Positions 1-8,382 of a DNA stretch of 64,000 nt are shown here, one piece after another. The position numbers were made by a program, and so were the translations under genes. The stretch is from Leekyejoonella antrihumi. Its GTDB lineage: Bacteria > Actinomycetota > Actinomycetes > Actinomycetales > Dermatophilaceae. The notes beneath the pieces were generated by a model. The model worked only from the letters and a program-made list of their open reading frames with translations, searched no databases and had not been told where the DNA came from. Where the stretch lies: assembly GCF_007845645.1 (NCBI RefSeq), contig NZ_VCQV01000015.1, positions 1-64,000 of the forward strand. The letters are read 5' to 3'. The first letter of the stretch is position 1. The number at the start of each line of letters is the position of its first letter.

Positions 1-117
1 CTCACCGCACCCAACCTGGTGCTCGTGCCCGTCTCGTCCACCGGATACATCGACCTCTACAACGGATCAACAGGCTCGGTCCACCTGATCGCCGACTGCT
101 TCGGCTACTACCACTGA
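1..117 (+). CDS. C-terminal end of a secreted cell-surface protein (partial)
   Basis: Only the last 38 codons are in the window, ending in TGA at 115-117. The peptide contains the segments APNLVLVPV and VHLIADCFGYY. This looks like the C-terminal module often repeated at the ends of exported actinobacterial proteins such as amidases and peptidases (pattern PNLVLVPV...VDLYN...GSVHLIADV.GYY). A cysteine stands where a valine or leucine is usual near the end. The enzymatic domain, if there is one, lies upstream of the window, so the function cannot be named. The match to the family is from memory of the motif. Confidence 0.7.
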   Translation, partial: LTAPNLVLVPVSSTGYIDLYNGSTGSVHLIADCFGYYH

Positions 118-150
118 CCCAGGGCGCATCCCGGCCGGCGGCTGCCCAGG

Positions 151-1865
151 TCAGCCAAGTCGACCGATCAGCTCGGTAGCCACGACGTCCGGGGTCAGTC
201 CGATCTCGCTGCGCTGCACTGGTTCTGAGACCCTCGTCGACATCGGCGAGGACGATCTCGACCGGCTCGTCGCTCCGCATGCCGAACTCCACGCGCGCGA
301 AGGTCATCACGCCGCGCATGGGGCGGTCGTCGGCCACCTCAACGAGGGCGGAGATCCTCTCGAGCTCCACCAGCCCTTCGGACAGATTGCCGGCTCCTGC
401 ACGACCGCCAGTACCGGTGTGCCGGAGGTGATCTCGGTGAGCTCGGCGTAGGCCTCGCGAAGGTTGGAGGCTTGCCTGAGTCTGGACCACATTGTCGTGC
501 TCAGGCCGGAACGGTCACCGTCGGCCGGTTCGAGGATGTTGAGCTGACGCAGCCGGTCGGCGACCCCGAGCCGTGTCGCGGCCGCTCGCACATCGCACCG
601 ATCACGGGTTCGACTGCCTCCACATAGAACTCACGCCCGAGGATGGATGCGCCCTCGCAGAAGGCCCGCTCCGCGGGAGCGAGCCGGCCGAGGGTCGCCT
701 CGAAGAGGGCGTGCACCGATACCGGCAGCTCGGTGCCGTCGCACAGACACTGCACAGCACCTCGAAGACCTGCGGGTTGCCGTCGCTGAGGGTGATCAGG
801 GTGTCCACCGAGACGTCGGCGCGTCGGCCCTCCCGCGCCGCGATCTCCTCGATCTCCTTCATCCGCTCCTTGGCCATCTCGTGCAGCTCGTCGCGCCTCA
901 TCGGCTCGAGGTCCTCGACGCGGGACTGGCGACCGCGGCTCCACATCGGTCGCCGCGGCCTGCTAGTCGTCGCCCAACTGGCCGAGCAGCTTGGCGAGCG
1001 GGCCGTCGGTGGCCAGCGGCTGCGCGCTGCCCCGCAGCACCCGCAGGCCGTCTCGGCCGGCCAGGAAGTGGCTCGCCAGGCGGTGCTTTCCGATGCCGGG
1101 CTCCCCACGAGGGTGAGGAACCAGCCCTGTCCACGCTTCGCGGTGCGATCGGCGATGGTCGCGAGGTCGGCGAGCTCGGCGGCCCGCCCGGCGAAGGCGG
1201 TGCGGTGCACGGCCGTCGTGGCCCCGTGTCGTCGGTGAGCCGATAGACCTGCTGCGGCACTGTCTTACCGTTGTGCAGCATCGGACCGACGGACTGCAGT
1301 GGCACCGCGCTGCGACAAGGGCGGCGAGCGTGTCGCCGACGTAGGTCTCCCCCGGGCCGGCGGCTGCCTCCAGCCGGGCGGCGACGTTGACGGGGTCGCC
1401 GGTCACCGAGAACTGGCCGTCGGGCCGGTGGGTGACAAACACCTCACCCTGGTTGACGCCGATCCGCACCTTGAGCCCCTGGCCCAGCTGCGCGCGCATC
1501 CGGCCGGACAGCTCGGCCACTCGTTCATGGATGCGCCCGGCGGAGCGCACCGCCCGCAGGGCGTCGTCCTCGCGGCTGACCGGCACTCCGAAGACCGCCA
1601 CCACCGCATCCCCGATGACCTTCTCGACGGTGCCGCCATGGGACCAGACCACCTTGGAGACCGCGTCGAAGTAGCGCGACAGGTTGGCCCGCAGGGCTCC
1701 GGGTTGACCGACTCCCCCAGCGATGTCGACCCGACGATGTCGACGAAGAGGATCTCCACGTGCTTGCGCACCGGCGCCGCGCTGCCCGCCCTGCGCGATC
1801 GCGGCACCACCGTTGGAGCAGAACCACGCCGCTTGCACCACCTCAGCGCCACACCGCACACCACC
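151..1865 (-). pseudogene. Frameshifted class III adenylate/guanylate cyclase with AAA ATPase domain
   Basis: Read from high to low coordinates, recognisable protein runs on but jumps frame at least six times. It begins near 1860 with a zinc-ribbon-like start (RCGAEVVQAA, FCSN). The cyclase core follows (ILFVDIVGSTSLGESV near 1735-1680, then GGTVEKVIGDAVVAVFG and VTGDPVNVAARLEAAAGPGE). Next come VPQQVYRLTDDTG near 1260, an ATPase loop remnant EPGIGKHRLASHFLAG near 1100, and helical ATPase and C-terminal pieces such as RLAPAERAFCEGASILGREF near 680. The likely original C-terminus ends TELIGRLG with TGA at 151-153. An intact homologue would make cAMP and couple it to an ATPase/TPR regulatory module. 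Neighbouring genes are intact, so true decay is more likely than poor sequence, but clustered sequencing error cannot be excluded. Confidence 0.85.
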
Positions 1866-2144
1866 ACAGCGACCGCGGTAGTCGAGAGTGGCAGGTGTCC
1901 CGGCGTATACGGTGTGGTCGACGTAGGCCGGTCGCGCTCCCGTCGGGGGTGACCGAACCGTGACCTACTGACCAGTACTCGGATAGGCATCCATCTTCGG
2001 ACAGGAACCGCGCCATTCTGGGGCCAGACTTGTTGTCGGTCGGGGCGCCCCAATGCACAAAAACCGTATTCAGGTGACAAACCCGCTGCTATCGTGCTTG
2101 GGGCTCACCCGTCACATCTGCACCACGTTGGAGGATATCCGCAC

Positions 2145-2567
2145 ATGGCCACCCCACTTATCCGGGCCCTCCGCCGCATTGATCTCTTTTCTACCCTCAG
2201 CGATGAGGCAACGGAGTTGATCGTTGGGTCAGGGGCCACCATCAGTACCCCGCCCGGAGCAGCCGTGATCACCGAGGGCGCACCCGACAGCGGACTGCGA
2301 GTTGTGCTGGAAGGCAGCAGGTCGGTCAGTGCCGGCGGCAATGGCCGCGGCACCGTTGATGGTGAATACGTCGGCGAGCTCTCGATGATTGACGGCGAAC
2401 CGCGGTCGGCCAGTCTCGCAGCCGGCCCCGAGGGCGTGACGACATTTGCCCTGCCATCTATGGCTTTCGCACCGACTCTCATGGGGCACCCAGAGATCGC
2501 CGAGGCTTTGCTCAAGACGCTATGCTTGCGCCTGCGCAAAGTCGAGGCCGCCACAGTGGGGCACTGA
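2145..2567 (+). CDS. Single-domain cyclic-nucleotide-binding (CAP_ED/CRP-like) protein
   Basis: The product has 140 residues and consists of one cyclic-nucleotide-binding-like beta-roll. The early helix LIRALRRIDLFSTLSDEATE, the PPGAAVITEGAP loop, GEYVGELSMIDGEPRSASL (the phosphate-binding-cassette position, with E and R in the expected order) and the trailing helix are visible. There is no DNA-binding helix-turn-helix or effector domain, so it is not a CRP transcription factor by itself. ATG at 2145 is chosen because GGAGGA precedes it by about ten bases; an in-frame GTG at 2094 would add 17 unconvincing residues. It is divergent from the ruined cyclase gene, which suggests the pair was once a cAMP source and sensor. 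The ligand is inferred. Confidence 0.8.
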   Translation: MATPLIRALRRIDLFSTLSDEATELIVGSGATISTPPGAAVITEGAPDSGLRVVLEGSRSVSAGGNGRGTVDGEYVGELSMIDGEPRSASLAAGPEGVTTFALPSMAFAPTLMGHPEIAEALLKTLCLRLRKVEAATVGH

Positions 2568-2680
2568 CGAGCAAGCCAAACGGCGCAATGCGCATCCGCT
2601 CTCATCGAGACGAGATGGGACAACCGGGGGCTCGTCCGGCCTGGACCAGGCAGACGAGATCAATCAGGAGAGGCTAATCC

Positions 2681-4120
2681 GTGGATCTGCAGACTTACTT
2701 GAGGATCTTCCAGAAACGTTGGAGGGCCGTCCTCGCGGTGCTTGTCGTCGTTGTGCTCCTCGCGGGTGCCTACACCCTCCTGTCGCCGAAGAAGTACGCG
2801 TCCAGCCTGCAGTTCTTCGTGTCGACCTCCGACTCAACCGATGCAAGCCAGCTCGCGCAGGGCAGCACCTTCAGCCAGGCACGCGTCACGTCCTACACCC
2901 AGTTGGTCACTGCGCCGGTCGTGCTGAACCCGGTGATCACGCAGTTGCACCTGAACACCACTGCCGCGGAACTCGGTGGTCAGGTCGCGGCCATCGTGCC
3001 GCCAAACACAGTCCTGATTAATGTCGACGTCACCGCCTCAAGCCCGGACCAGGCACAGCGCATCGCTGCCGCGATTGGCAAGCAGTTCCCCAAGACGATC
3101 GACAACCTCGAGAAGGTCTCCAAGAACTCGGCCAGCCCGGTGAAGGTCACCGTGACCAAGTCGGCGATCATCAACACCCCACCGGTGAGCCCGCGACCGA
3201 CGCGCAACCTCGCGCTCGCCGTGGTGCTCGGCTTGCTTCTTGGGCTTGGCGTGGCAGTGCTGCGGCACGTCCTGGACTCCAAGGTGCGCACCAAGGACGA
3301 CGTCGAGGCGCTCGACGAGGATCTCACCGTGATCGGCGCCATTCCCTTCGACAACGATGCCAGCCAGCACCCTCTGCTGGTCCTGAGCGACCCGCACTCA
3401 CATCGCGCCGAGGCCTTCCGCGCCATGCGCACCAACCTGCGTTTCGTGGATGCATCGAATCATCCACGCAGCATTGTCATGACCTCCACTCTTGCCGGCG
3501 AGGGAAAAACCACCACCACGGCCAACCTCGCCCTCACGCTGGCCGAGGCGGGTGCCACGGTCTGTCTGATCGAGGGCGATCTTCGTCGGCCGAAGCTGCT
3601 CGAATATCTCGGCATGGAGGGGGCGGTCGGCCTGACCGATGTGCTCATCGAGGCGGCGGACCTTGCCGATGTGCTGCAGCCCTTCGGCAAGCACCGCCTT
3701 GCGGTGATCGGCGCCGGCCAGCTGCCGCCCAACCCCAGTGAGCTGCTGGGCTCGCCGGTGATGAAGGAGACGCTGCACCGGCTGGAGGCACGCTTCGACT
3801 ATGTGCTGATCGACGCACCACCGCTTCTGCCCGTGACCGACGCCGCTGTGCTGTCGACCATCGTCGGCGGCGCTGTCATGGTGGTCGGCAGCGGTCTGGT
3901 CAGCCGTGACCAGCTGCAGACCGCCCTGGAATCACTGCACGCGGTCAAGGGCAAGGTGCTCGGTGTCGCCCTCAACCGCATCCCGCGCAGCTCACGGATC
4001 GGGGGCTACTACGACTACCGCTACGACTACCGACCGCAAGGCAGCAACCAGCTCAGCAGCCGGGCAAACGTACGTGCCTCCGATGGGGCCAAGCCACGAA
4101 AGTTCCTGGCGCGGCGATGA
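2681..4120 (+). CDS. Polysaccharide co-polymerase / bacterial tyrosine autokinase (Wzz-Wzc fusion)
   Basis: The protein has 479 residues. A Wzz-type chain-length domain lies between transmembrane segments at about 17-34 and 176-196. A cytoplasmic BY-kinase domain follows, with Walker A LAGEGKTTTT (271-280), Walker A' LIEGDLRRP (296-304) and Walker B YVLIDAPP (374-381). The tail has a tyrosine cluster (Y443, 444, 446, 448, 450), the usual autophosphorylation target. The fold controls polymerisation and export of capsule or exopolysaccharide at the membrane. GTG at 2681 is preceded by an AGGAGA-like ribosome site. It opens the plus-strand operon and overlaps the next gene by four bases (ATGA). 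The low-molecular-weight phosphatase at 27206-27826 is its likely antagonist by analogy with Wzc/Wzb. Confidence 0.93.
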   Translation: MDLQTYLRIFQKRWRAVLAVLVVVVLLAGAYTLLSPKKYASSLQFFVSTSDSTDASQLAQGSTFSQARVTSYTQLVTAPVVLNPVITQLHLNTTAAELGGQVAAIVPPNTVLINVDVTASSPDQAQRIAAAIGKQFPKTIDNLEKVSKNSASPVKVTVTKSAIINTPPVSPRPTRNLALAVVLGLLLGLGVAVLRHVLDSKVRTKDDVEALDEDLTVIGAIPFDNDASQHPLLVLSDPHSHRAEAFRAMRTNLRFVDASNHPRSIVMTSTLAGEGKTTTTANLALTLAEAGATVCLIEGDLRRPKLLEYLGMEGAVGLTDVLIEAADLADVLQPFGKHRLAVIGAGQLPPNPSELLGSPVMKETLHRLEARFDYVLIDAPPLLPVTDAAVLSTIVGGAVMVVGSGLVSRDQLQTALESLHAVKGKVLGVALNRIPRSSRIGGYYDYRYDYRPQGSNQLSSRANVRASDGAKPRKFLARR

Positions 4121-6000
4121 CTCCCGGGGTTGACTTGCGTCGGGACCCGAATGAGCCTGAGGAACGAAACGCATCCCGTCCCTTCATCGCTCGTCGCAGG
4201 CGCGAGTGGTTCGCCCAGAGCTGCTGGGCCGCCGGCGACGCACTCATCGTTCTCGCAGCGACCTACACAGCAGCGTGGTTGCGCTACGACCTCGACCTGA
4301 ACAGCATCGTCTTCCTGGCAACAACCCGCTTCGCGGCGTATGCAGCGCTGATCTATCTGGTCCTCGGCCTCGTTGCCGGCCCCTACCGGGTCGGTCACCT
4401 CCGTGGATCGTTCGAGGAGACCGCGGACATCGGGCGTGCATGCCTGCTCACCGCGGTCGTCCTGGTCTTGCTGGCACTCCTCACACCGTGGTTCGACAAG
4501 GTGCCGCGCAGCCTTGCCCTGTTGACACCGGTCATGGCCATGGTCGGGATGTTCACCCTTCGGTTCGTCGTGCGTTCCTACCGTTTTGGGCGGACTACGA
4601 CGGCGGGCGATACCCAGAAGGTCATCGTCTTTGGTGCGGGCTTTGGCGGCCGCCAACTGATCCGCGGGCTACGTCGTGATGAGGGCTCGCCCTACGTGCC
4701 AGTGGCCTTGCTGGACGACGACCCACGCAAGCGACGCCTCAAGATCGACGGTTTGCGCGTCAGTGGCGGCCTCAAGAACCTCTCATCAGTCGCCGCGAAG
4801 ACGGGCGCAACGACTCTGGTCATTGCCATTCCGTCCGCTGAGACCGAGCTCGTCCGGGACGTCCGCGAGCGAGCCGCAGCCGTCGACCTGCAAGTGCTGA
4901 TCGTGCCGACGATGGCGCAGCTGCTCGGGGCGTCCTTCGACAGCACCGACTTGCGAGAGATCAACCTGGAGGACCTGCTCGGCAGGCGCAAGGTGGAGCT
5001 CGATGACGCCGCCATCGCCCGATCGCTCCGTGACAAGGTCGTGCTGGTGACCGGTGCCGGCGGATCGATCGGCTCCGAGTTGGCCCGCCAGATCTACCGG
5101 TACGAGCCGAAGAAGCTGGTTCTGCTCGACCGGGACGAGTCGGCGCTGCATGGCGTCCAGATGAGTTTGACTGGCCGAGCTCTGCTGGACGACGGCACGC
5201 TCGCCCTGACCGACATCCGCGACCTAGACGCGCTGCGCGCCATTTTCGTCAAGGAGCAGCCAGAGCTGGTCTTTCACGCGGCGGCCCTCAAACACCTCAC
5301 CCTGCTCGAGCGGTTCCCCCTAGAGGGCTGGAAGACCAACGTGCTGGGCACCCTCAACGTGCTGCAGGCTGCGTCCGAGTTCGGGGTGGAGACCTTTGTC
5401 AACGTCTCGACCGACAAGGCTGCCGATCCCAGTTGCGTGCTCGGCTACACGAAACGACTCGCTGAGCGCCTCACCGCGGAGTATTCCACCCGTGGGACGG
5501 GTCGCTATGTCAGCGTGCGCTTCGGCAATGTGCTGGGCTCCCGCGGATCGGTCATCACAGCGTTCACCGCTCAGATCGACCGTGGCGGCCCCATCACGGT
5601 CACCCACCCCGACGTCGAGCGATACTTCATGCTCATTCCGGAGGCCAGCCAACTGGTCCTCCAGGCGTCGGCGATCGGCACCGACGGCGAGGTGATGGTG
5701 CTGGAGATGGGTGAACCCGTGAAGATCGTCGACGTCGCCCACACACTGATCGACTTGTCCGGTCGACGCGACATCGACATTGTCTTCACCGGACTACGGC
5801 ACGGCGAGAAGTTGAGCGAAGTCCTCTTCTACCCCGGCGACGAAATTCGCCCCTCCACTCACCCGATGGTCAACTGCGTGGAAGTGCCGGCTATCTCCGC
5901 CGAACGCGTGCTTACGGTGGACACTGCTGACGCCGCCGATACCTATCGGTGGATGCGCGACGAGGCCATGACAAAGTCCCCCATGAGAGGGCAGGCATGA
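4117..6000 (+). CDS. pglF: Membrane-bound UDP-GlcNAc 4,6-dehydratase, PglF/WbpM/CapD type
   Basis: The protein has 627 residues, the length of the long membrane-anchored dehydratases. About four N-terminal transmembrane helices lead into a Rossmann domain (VIVFGAGFGGRQLI near 170) and then a catalytic SDR domain beginning VVLVTGAGGSIGSELA near 308. The motif VSTDKAADPSCVLGYTKRLA near 430 holds the catalytic Ser/Thr-Asp-Lys region. The residue four before the lysine is leucine, where ordinary SDRs have tyrosine and WbpM/PglF have methionine. The expected reaction turns UDP-GlcNAc into the 4-keto-6-deoxy sugar, the first step to UDP-diacetylbacillosamine. ATGA overlaps join it to both neighbours, and the next three genes supply the rest of that pathway. 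Confidence 0.9.
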   Translation: MTPGVDLRRDPNEPEERNASRPFIARRRREWFAQSCWAAGDALIVLAATYTAAWLRYDLDLNSIVFLATTRFAAYAALIYLVLGLVAGPYRVGHLRGSFEETADIGRACLLTAVVLVLLALLTPWFDKVPRSLALLTPVMAMVGMFTLRFVVRSYRFGRTTTAGDTQKVIVFGAGFGGRQLIRGLRRDEGSPYVPVALLDDDPRKRRLKIDGLRVSGGLKNLSSVAAKTGATTLVIAIPSAETELVRDVRERAAAVDLQVLIVPTMAQLLGASFDSTDLREINLEDLLGRRKVELDDAAIARSLRDKVVLVTGAGGSIGSELARQIYRYEPKKLVLLDRDESALHGVQMSLTGRALLDDGTLALTDIRDLDALRAIFVKEQPELVFHAAALKHLTLLERFPLEGWKTNVLGTLNVLQAASEFGVETFVNVSTDKAADPSCVLGYTKRLAERLTAEYSTRGTGRYVSVRFGNVLGSRGSVITAFTAQIDRGGPITVTHPDVERYFMLIPEASQLVLQASAIGTDGEVMVLEMGEPVKIVDVAHTLIDLSGRRDIDIVFTGLRHGEKLSEVLFYPGDEIRPSTHPMVNCVEVPAISAERVLTVDTADAADTYRWMRDEAMTKSPMRGQA

Positions 6001-7136
6001 CCCGCATTCATCTCTCGCGAGCCGACATCACCAAGGTTGAAGAGAACTATGTGCTCGAGGCATTGCGTTCTGGTTGGGTCGCACCCCTTGGCCCGATGGT
6101 CGATCAATTCGAGCACGACATCGCCGAGCGAGTCGGGGTCCGTCACGCATTGGCGCTGTCGTCAGGAACTGCAGCGCTGCATCTTGCTCTTCTCCACTTC
6201 GGTGCCGGCCCTGGCAAGGTGGTCGTGCTGCCCAGCATGACCTTCGCTGCATCCGCCAACGCCGTTCTCTACACTGGAGCGAAGCCGATCTTCGTTGACA
6301 GCCAGCAAAGTGACGCCAACATTGACGTTGCCCTTCTGATCGAAACAATCGACGACCTACAGTCGACTGGGCAGGACGTCGCGTGCGTCATGGCAGTGGA
6401 CCTCTTTGGCCGTTGTGTCGACTACACGGCGTTGCGACCCGCCTTACAGAGGCGTGGGATCCCCCTCGTTGAGGACGCCGCTGAAGCGCTGGGAGCGTCG
6501 CAGCAGGGGCAGTCGGCAGGATCGTTCGGCAGCGCAAGCGTGCTGTCCTTCAATGGCAACAAGATCATGACCACCTCGGGTGGTGGGATGCTGCTCAGCG
6601 ACGACGCCGACCTCATGGCACGGGCCCGATATCTGTCCACCCAGGCGCGTCAGCCTGCGCCGTGGTATGAGCACACCGAGATGGGCTTCAACTACCGCAT
6701 GTCCAACGTCCTCGCAGCGCTGGGTCTGGCGCAGCACTCGCGTCTGGACGAGATGATCAAACGTCGCCGAGCCCATCGCGACCACTATGCCAAGGCCCTC
6801 CGTCCGGTGGAGGGCGTCCGACTGCTCGGCCGATCCGCGGGTGATGACGACGCAGACGATAATTGCTGGTTGACTTGCATCGTGCTGGACCCGGAAAGGA
6901 TCTCGATCAGCGCAACGGACCTGATCCGCAGGCTCGACATGCAAGACATTGAGGCCAGACACCTGTGGAAGCCCATGCATCTGCAGCCGCTCTATCGTGA
7001 TGGGCGGATGTATGGCGGTGACACGTCGGCAGCGCTCTTCGCCAATGGGATCACCCTCCCCAGCGGTTCGGAGCTCACCGAGGCCGAGGTGAGTCGGGTC
7101 GCCCACTCCGTGTTGGCGATAGTGGGTCCGGAATGA
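5997..7136 (+). CDS. pglE: DegT/DnrJ/EryC1/StrS aminotransferase, PglE-like
   Basis: The product has 379 residues and is a PLP-dependent sugar aminotransferase. ALSSGTAALHLAL is the cofactor phosphate region, LVEDAAEALGA carries the PLP-nitrogen aspartate, and SFNGNKIMTTSGGGML contains the Schiff-base lysine near residue 188. Its place directly after the 4,6-dehydratase and before the transferase and acetyltransferase indicates PglE: transfer of an amino group from glutamate to C4 of the keto sugar. ATG at 5997 overlaps the preceding stop as ATGA; an earlier in-frame ATG lies inside the pglF coding end and is less likely. The sugar specificity is inferred from context. Confidence 0.88.
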   Translation: MTRIHLSRADITKVEENYVLEALRSGWVAPLGPMVDQFEHDIAERVGVRHALALSSGTAALHLALLHFGAGPGKVVVLPSMTFAASANAVLYTGAKPIFVDSQQSDANIDVALLIETIDDLQSTGQDVACVMAVDLFGRCVDYTALRPALQRRGIPLVEDAAEALGASQQGQSAGSFGSASVLSFNGNKIMTTSGGGMLLSDDADLMARARYLSTQARQPAPWYEHTEMGFNYRMSNVLAALGLAQHSRLDEMIKRRRAHRDHYAKALRPVEGVRLLGRSAGDDDADDNCWLTCIVLDPERISISATDLIRRLDMQDIEARHLWKPMHLQPLYRDGRMYGGDTSAALFANGITLPSGSELTEAEVSRVAHSVLAIVGPE

Positions 7137-7750
7137 CGAACCGGCCCACCTTCACACGCGCGTTTGATCTGGCGGTGGTCGTGCCGGCGCTTGCCGTGAC
7201 CGCTCCCGTTCAGCTAGCCGTTGCCGTCGCAGTTCGTCGACGACTCGGGTCGCCCATACTCTTCAAACAGACACGTCCAGGTCTACACGGCAAGCCCTTC
7301 ACGATGCTCAAGTTCCGCACGATGCTCGAGCCCGACGAAGCCGATGGCCGGGCGACCGACGCGCAGCGTCTGACACCGTTCGGAGCATGGCTACGGTCCA
7401 CCAGCCTCGATGAACTCCCTGCCCTGTGGAACATCCTGAGAGGTGACATGTCGGTGGTTGGGCCACGCCCCTTGCTCACCAGGTACCTGGACCGATATTC
7501 ACCTGAGCAGTTGCGGCGGCACGAGGTGAAGCCCGGACTGACCGGTCTGGCACAGGTGTCGGGCCGCAACAGGTTGACGTGGGACGAACGGCTCGCACTT
7601 GACGTGAGCTATGTCGACTCGCATACCGTCTGGTCGGACCTCAGGATCATCGCGATGACGATTCTGCCGGTGTTGCTCCGAGACGGAGTCACGGGCGACG
7701 ACACGGTGACCATGACCGAGTTCCTCGGGAATCCAACGGAGGTTGCATGA
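7133..7750 (+). CDS. pglC: Initiating phosphoglycosyl transferase, PglC/WcaJ type
   Basis: This 205-residue monotopic sugar-phosphate transferase has one N-terminal membrane (re-entrant) helix, then LFKQTRPGLHGKPFTMLKFR, the conserved STSLDELPALWNILRGDMS stretch with the catalytic Asp-Glu pair, and VGPRPLL. The length equals that of single-domain PglC, not the longer WcaJ/WbaP enzymes. It would move a sugar phosphate from the UDP-sugar to undecaprenyl phosphate and so start the repeat unit on the inner face of the membrane. Its position among pglF, pglE and pglD makes diacetylbacillosamine phosphate the most likely substrate. It overlaps both neighbours by four bases. Confidence 0.92.
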   Translation: MTNRPTFTRAFDLAVVVPALAVTAPVQLAVAVAVRRRLGSPILFKQTRPGLHGKPFTMLKFRTMLEPDEADGRATDAQRLTPFGAWLRSTSLDELPALWNILRGDMSVVGPRPLLTRYLDRYSPEQLRRHEVKPGLTGLAQVSGRNRLTWDERLALDVSYVDSHTVWSDLRIIAMTILPVLLRDGVTGDDTVTMTEFLGNPTEVA

Positions 7751-8382
7751 TGCAGCGCCTGTACATCGTGGGGTGTGGGGGGTTCGGCCGAGAGGTGCAC
7801 GACATTGTCAACGCCGAGAACGAGGTCTCACCGACCTGGGAGTTCGCCGGCTACATCGACGACACGCCGAGCGAAGAAAACCTTAGGCTGGTGTCCCGCC
7901 GCGGCGCGCAGGTCGTCGGCGGCATCGCGCACGCCCTTGAGCTGCAACCCGCGCATTTCGTCATCGGCATCGGAACCGGCAGGATTCGCGAGTCCGTCGC
8001 CACCCGTTTGGAAGCTGCTGGTTGGATGTCCGCAGTCCTGGTGCATCCCGCCGCCAGCCTTGGCGCAGACGTCGAACTTGGTCCCGGATCGGTCATCTGC
8101 GCCGGTGCGCGCCTGACGACGAACATCACACTCGGCCACCACGTACACATCAACATCAATTCCACAGTGGGCCACGACTCAACTTTCGACTCGTACGCCA
8201 CCGTCAACCCACTCGCAGCAATCTCCGGTGGTGTCTCCGTTGGTGAGCGGTCGATGGTTGGCACACATGCCGCCATCCTGCAGAATCTCAATGTCGGAGT
8301 TGATTCGATTGTTGGCGCCGGTTCCTTGGTTACCAAGTCCGTCCCCGACAACACTGTTGTCAAGGGTGTGCCAGCCCGATGA
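7747..8382 (+). CDS. pglD: NeuD/PglD-family sugar O/N-acetyltransferase
   Basis: The product has 211 residues. The N-terminal Rossmann-like half (YIVGCGGFGREVHDIV) binds the UDP-sugar. The C-terminal left-handed beta-helix has hexapeptide repeats and the catalytic histidine region NSTVGHDSTF. The C-terminus is VVKGVPAR, typical of the family. In the bacillosamine pathway PglD acetylates the 4-amino group using acetyl-CoA to give UDP-N,N'-diacetylbacillosamine. All three biosynthetic enzymes and the matching transferase therefore lie in one uninterrupted run. NeuD-type sialate acetyltransferases are related, but no sialic acid genes are seen here. It overlaps the next gene by four bases. Confidence 0.88.
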   Translation: MMQRLYIVGCGGFGREVHDIVNAENEVSPTWEFAGYIDDTPSEENLRLVSRRGAQVVGGIAHALELQPAHFVIGIGTGRIRESVATRLEAAGWMSAVLVHPAASLGADVELGPGSVICAGARLTTNITLGHHVHININSTVGHDSTFDSYATVNPLAAISGGVSVGERSMVGTHAAILQNLNVGVDSIVGAGSLVTKSVPDNTVVKGVPAR

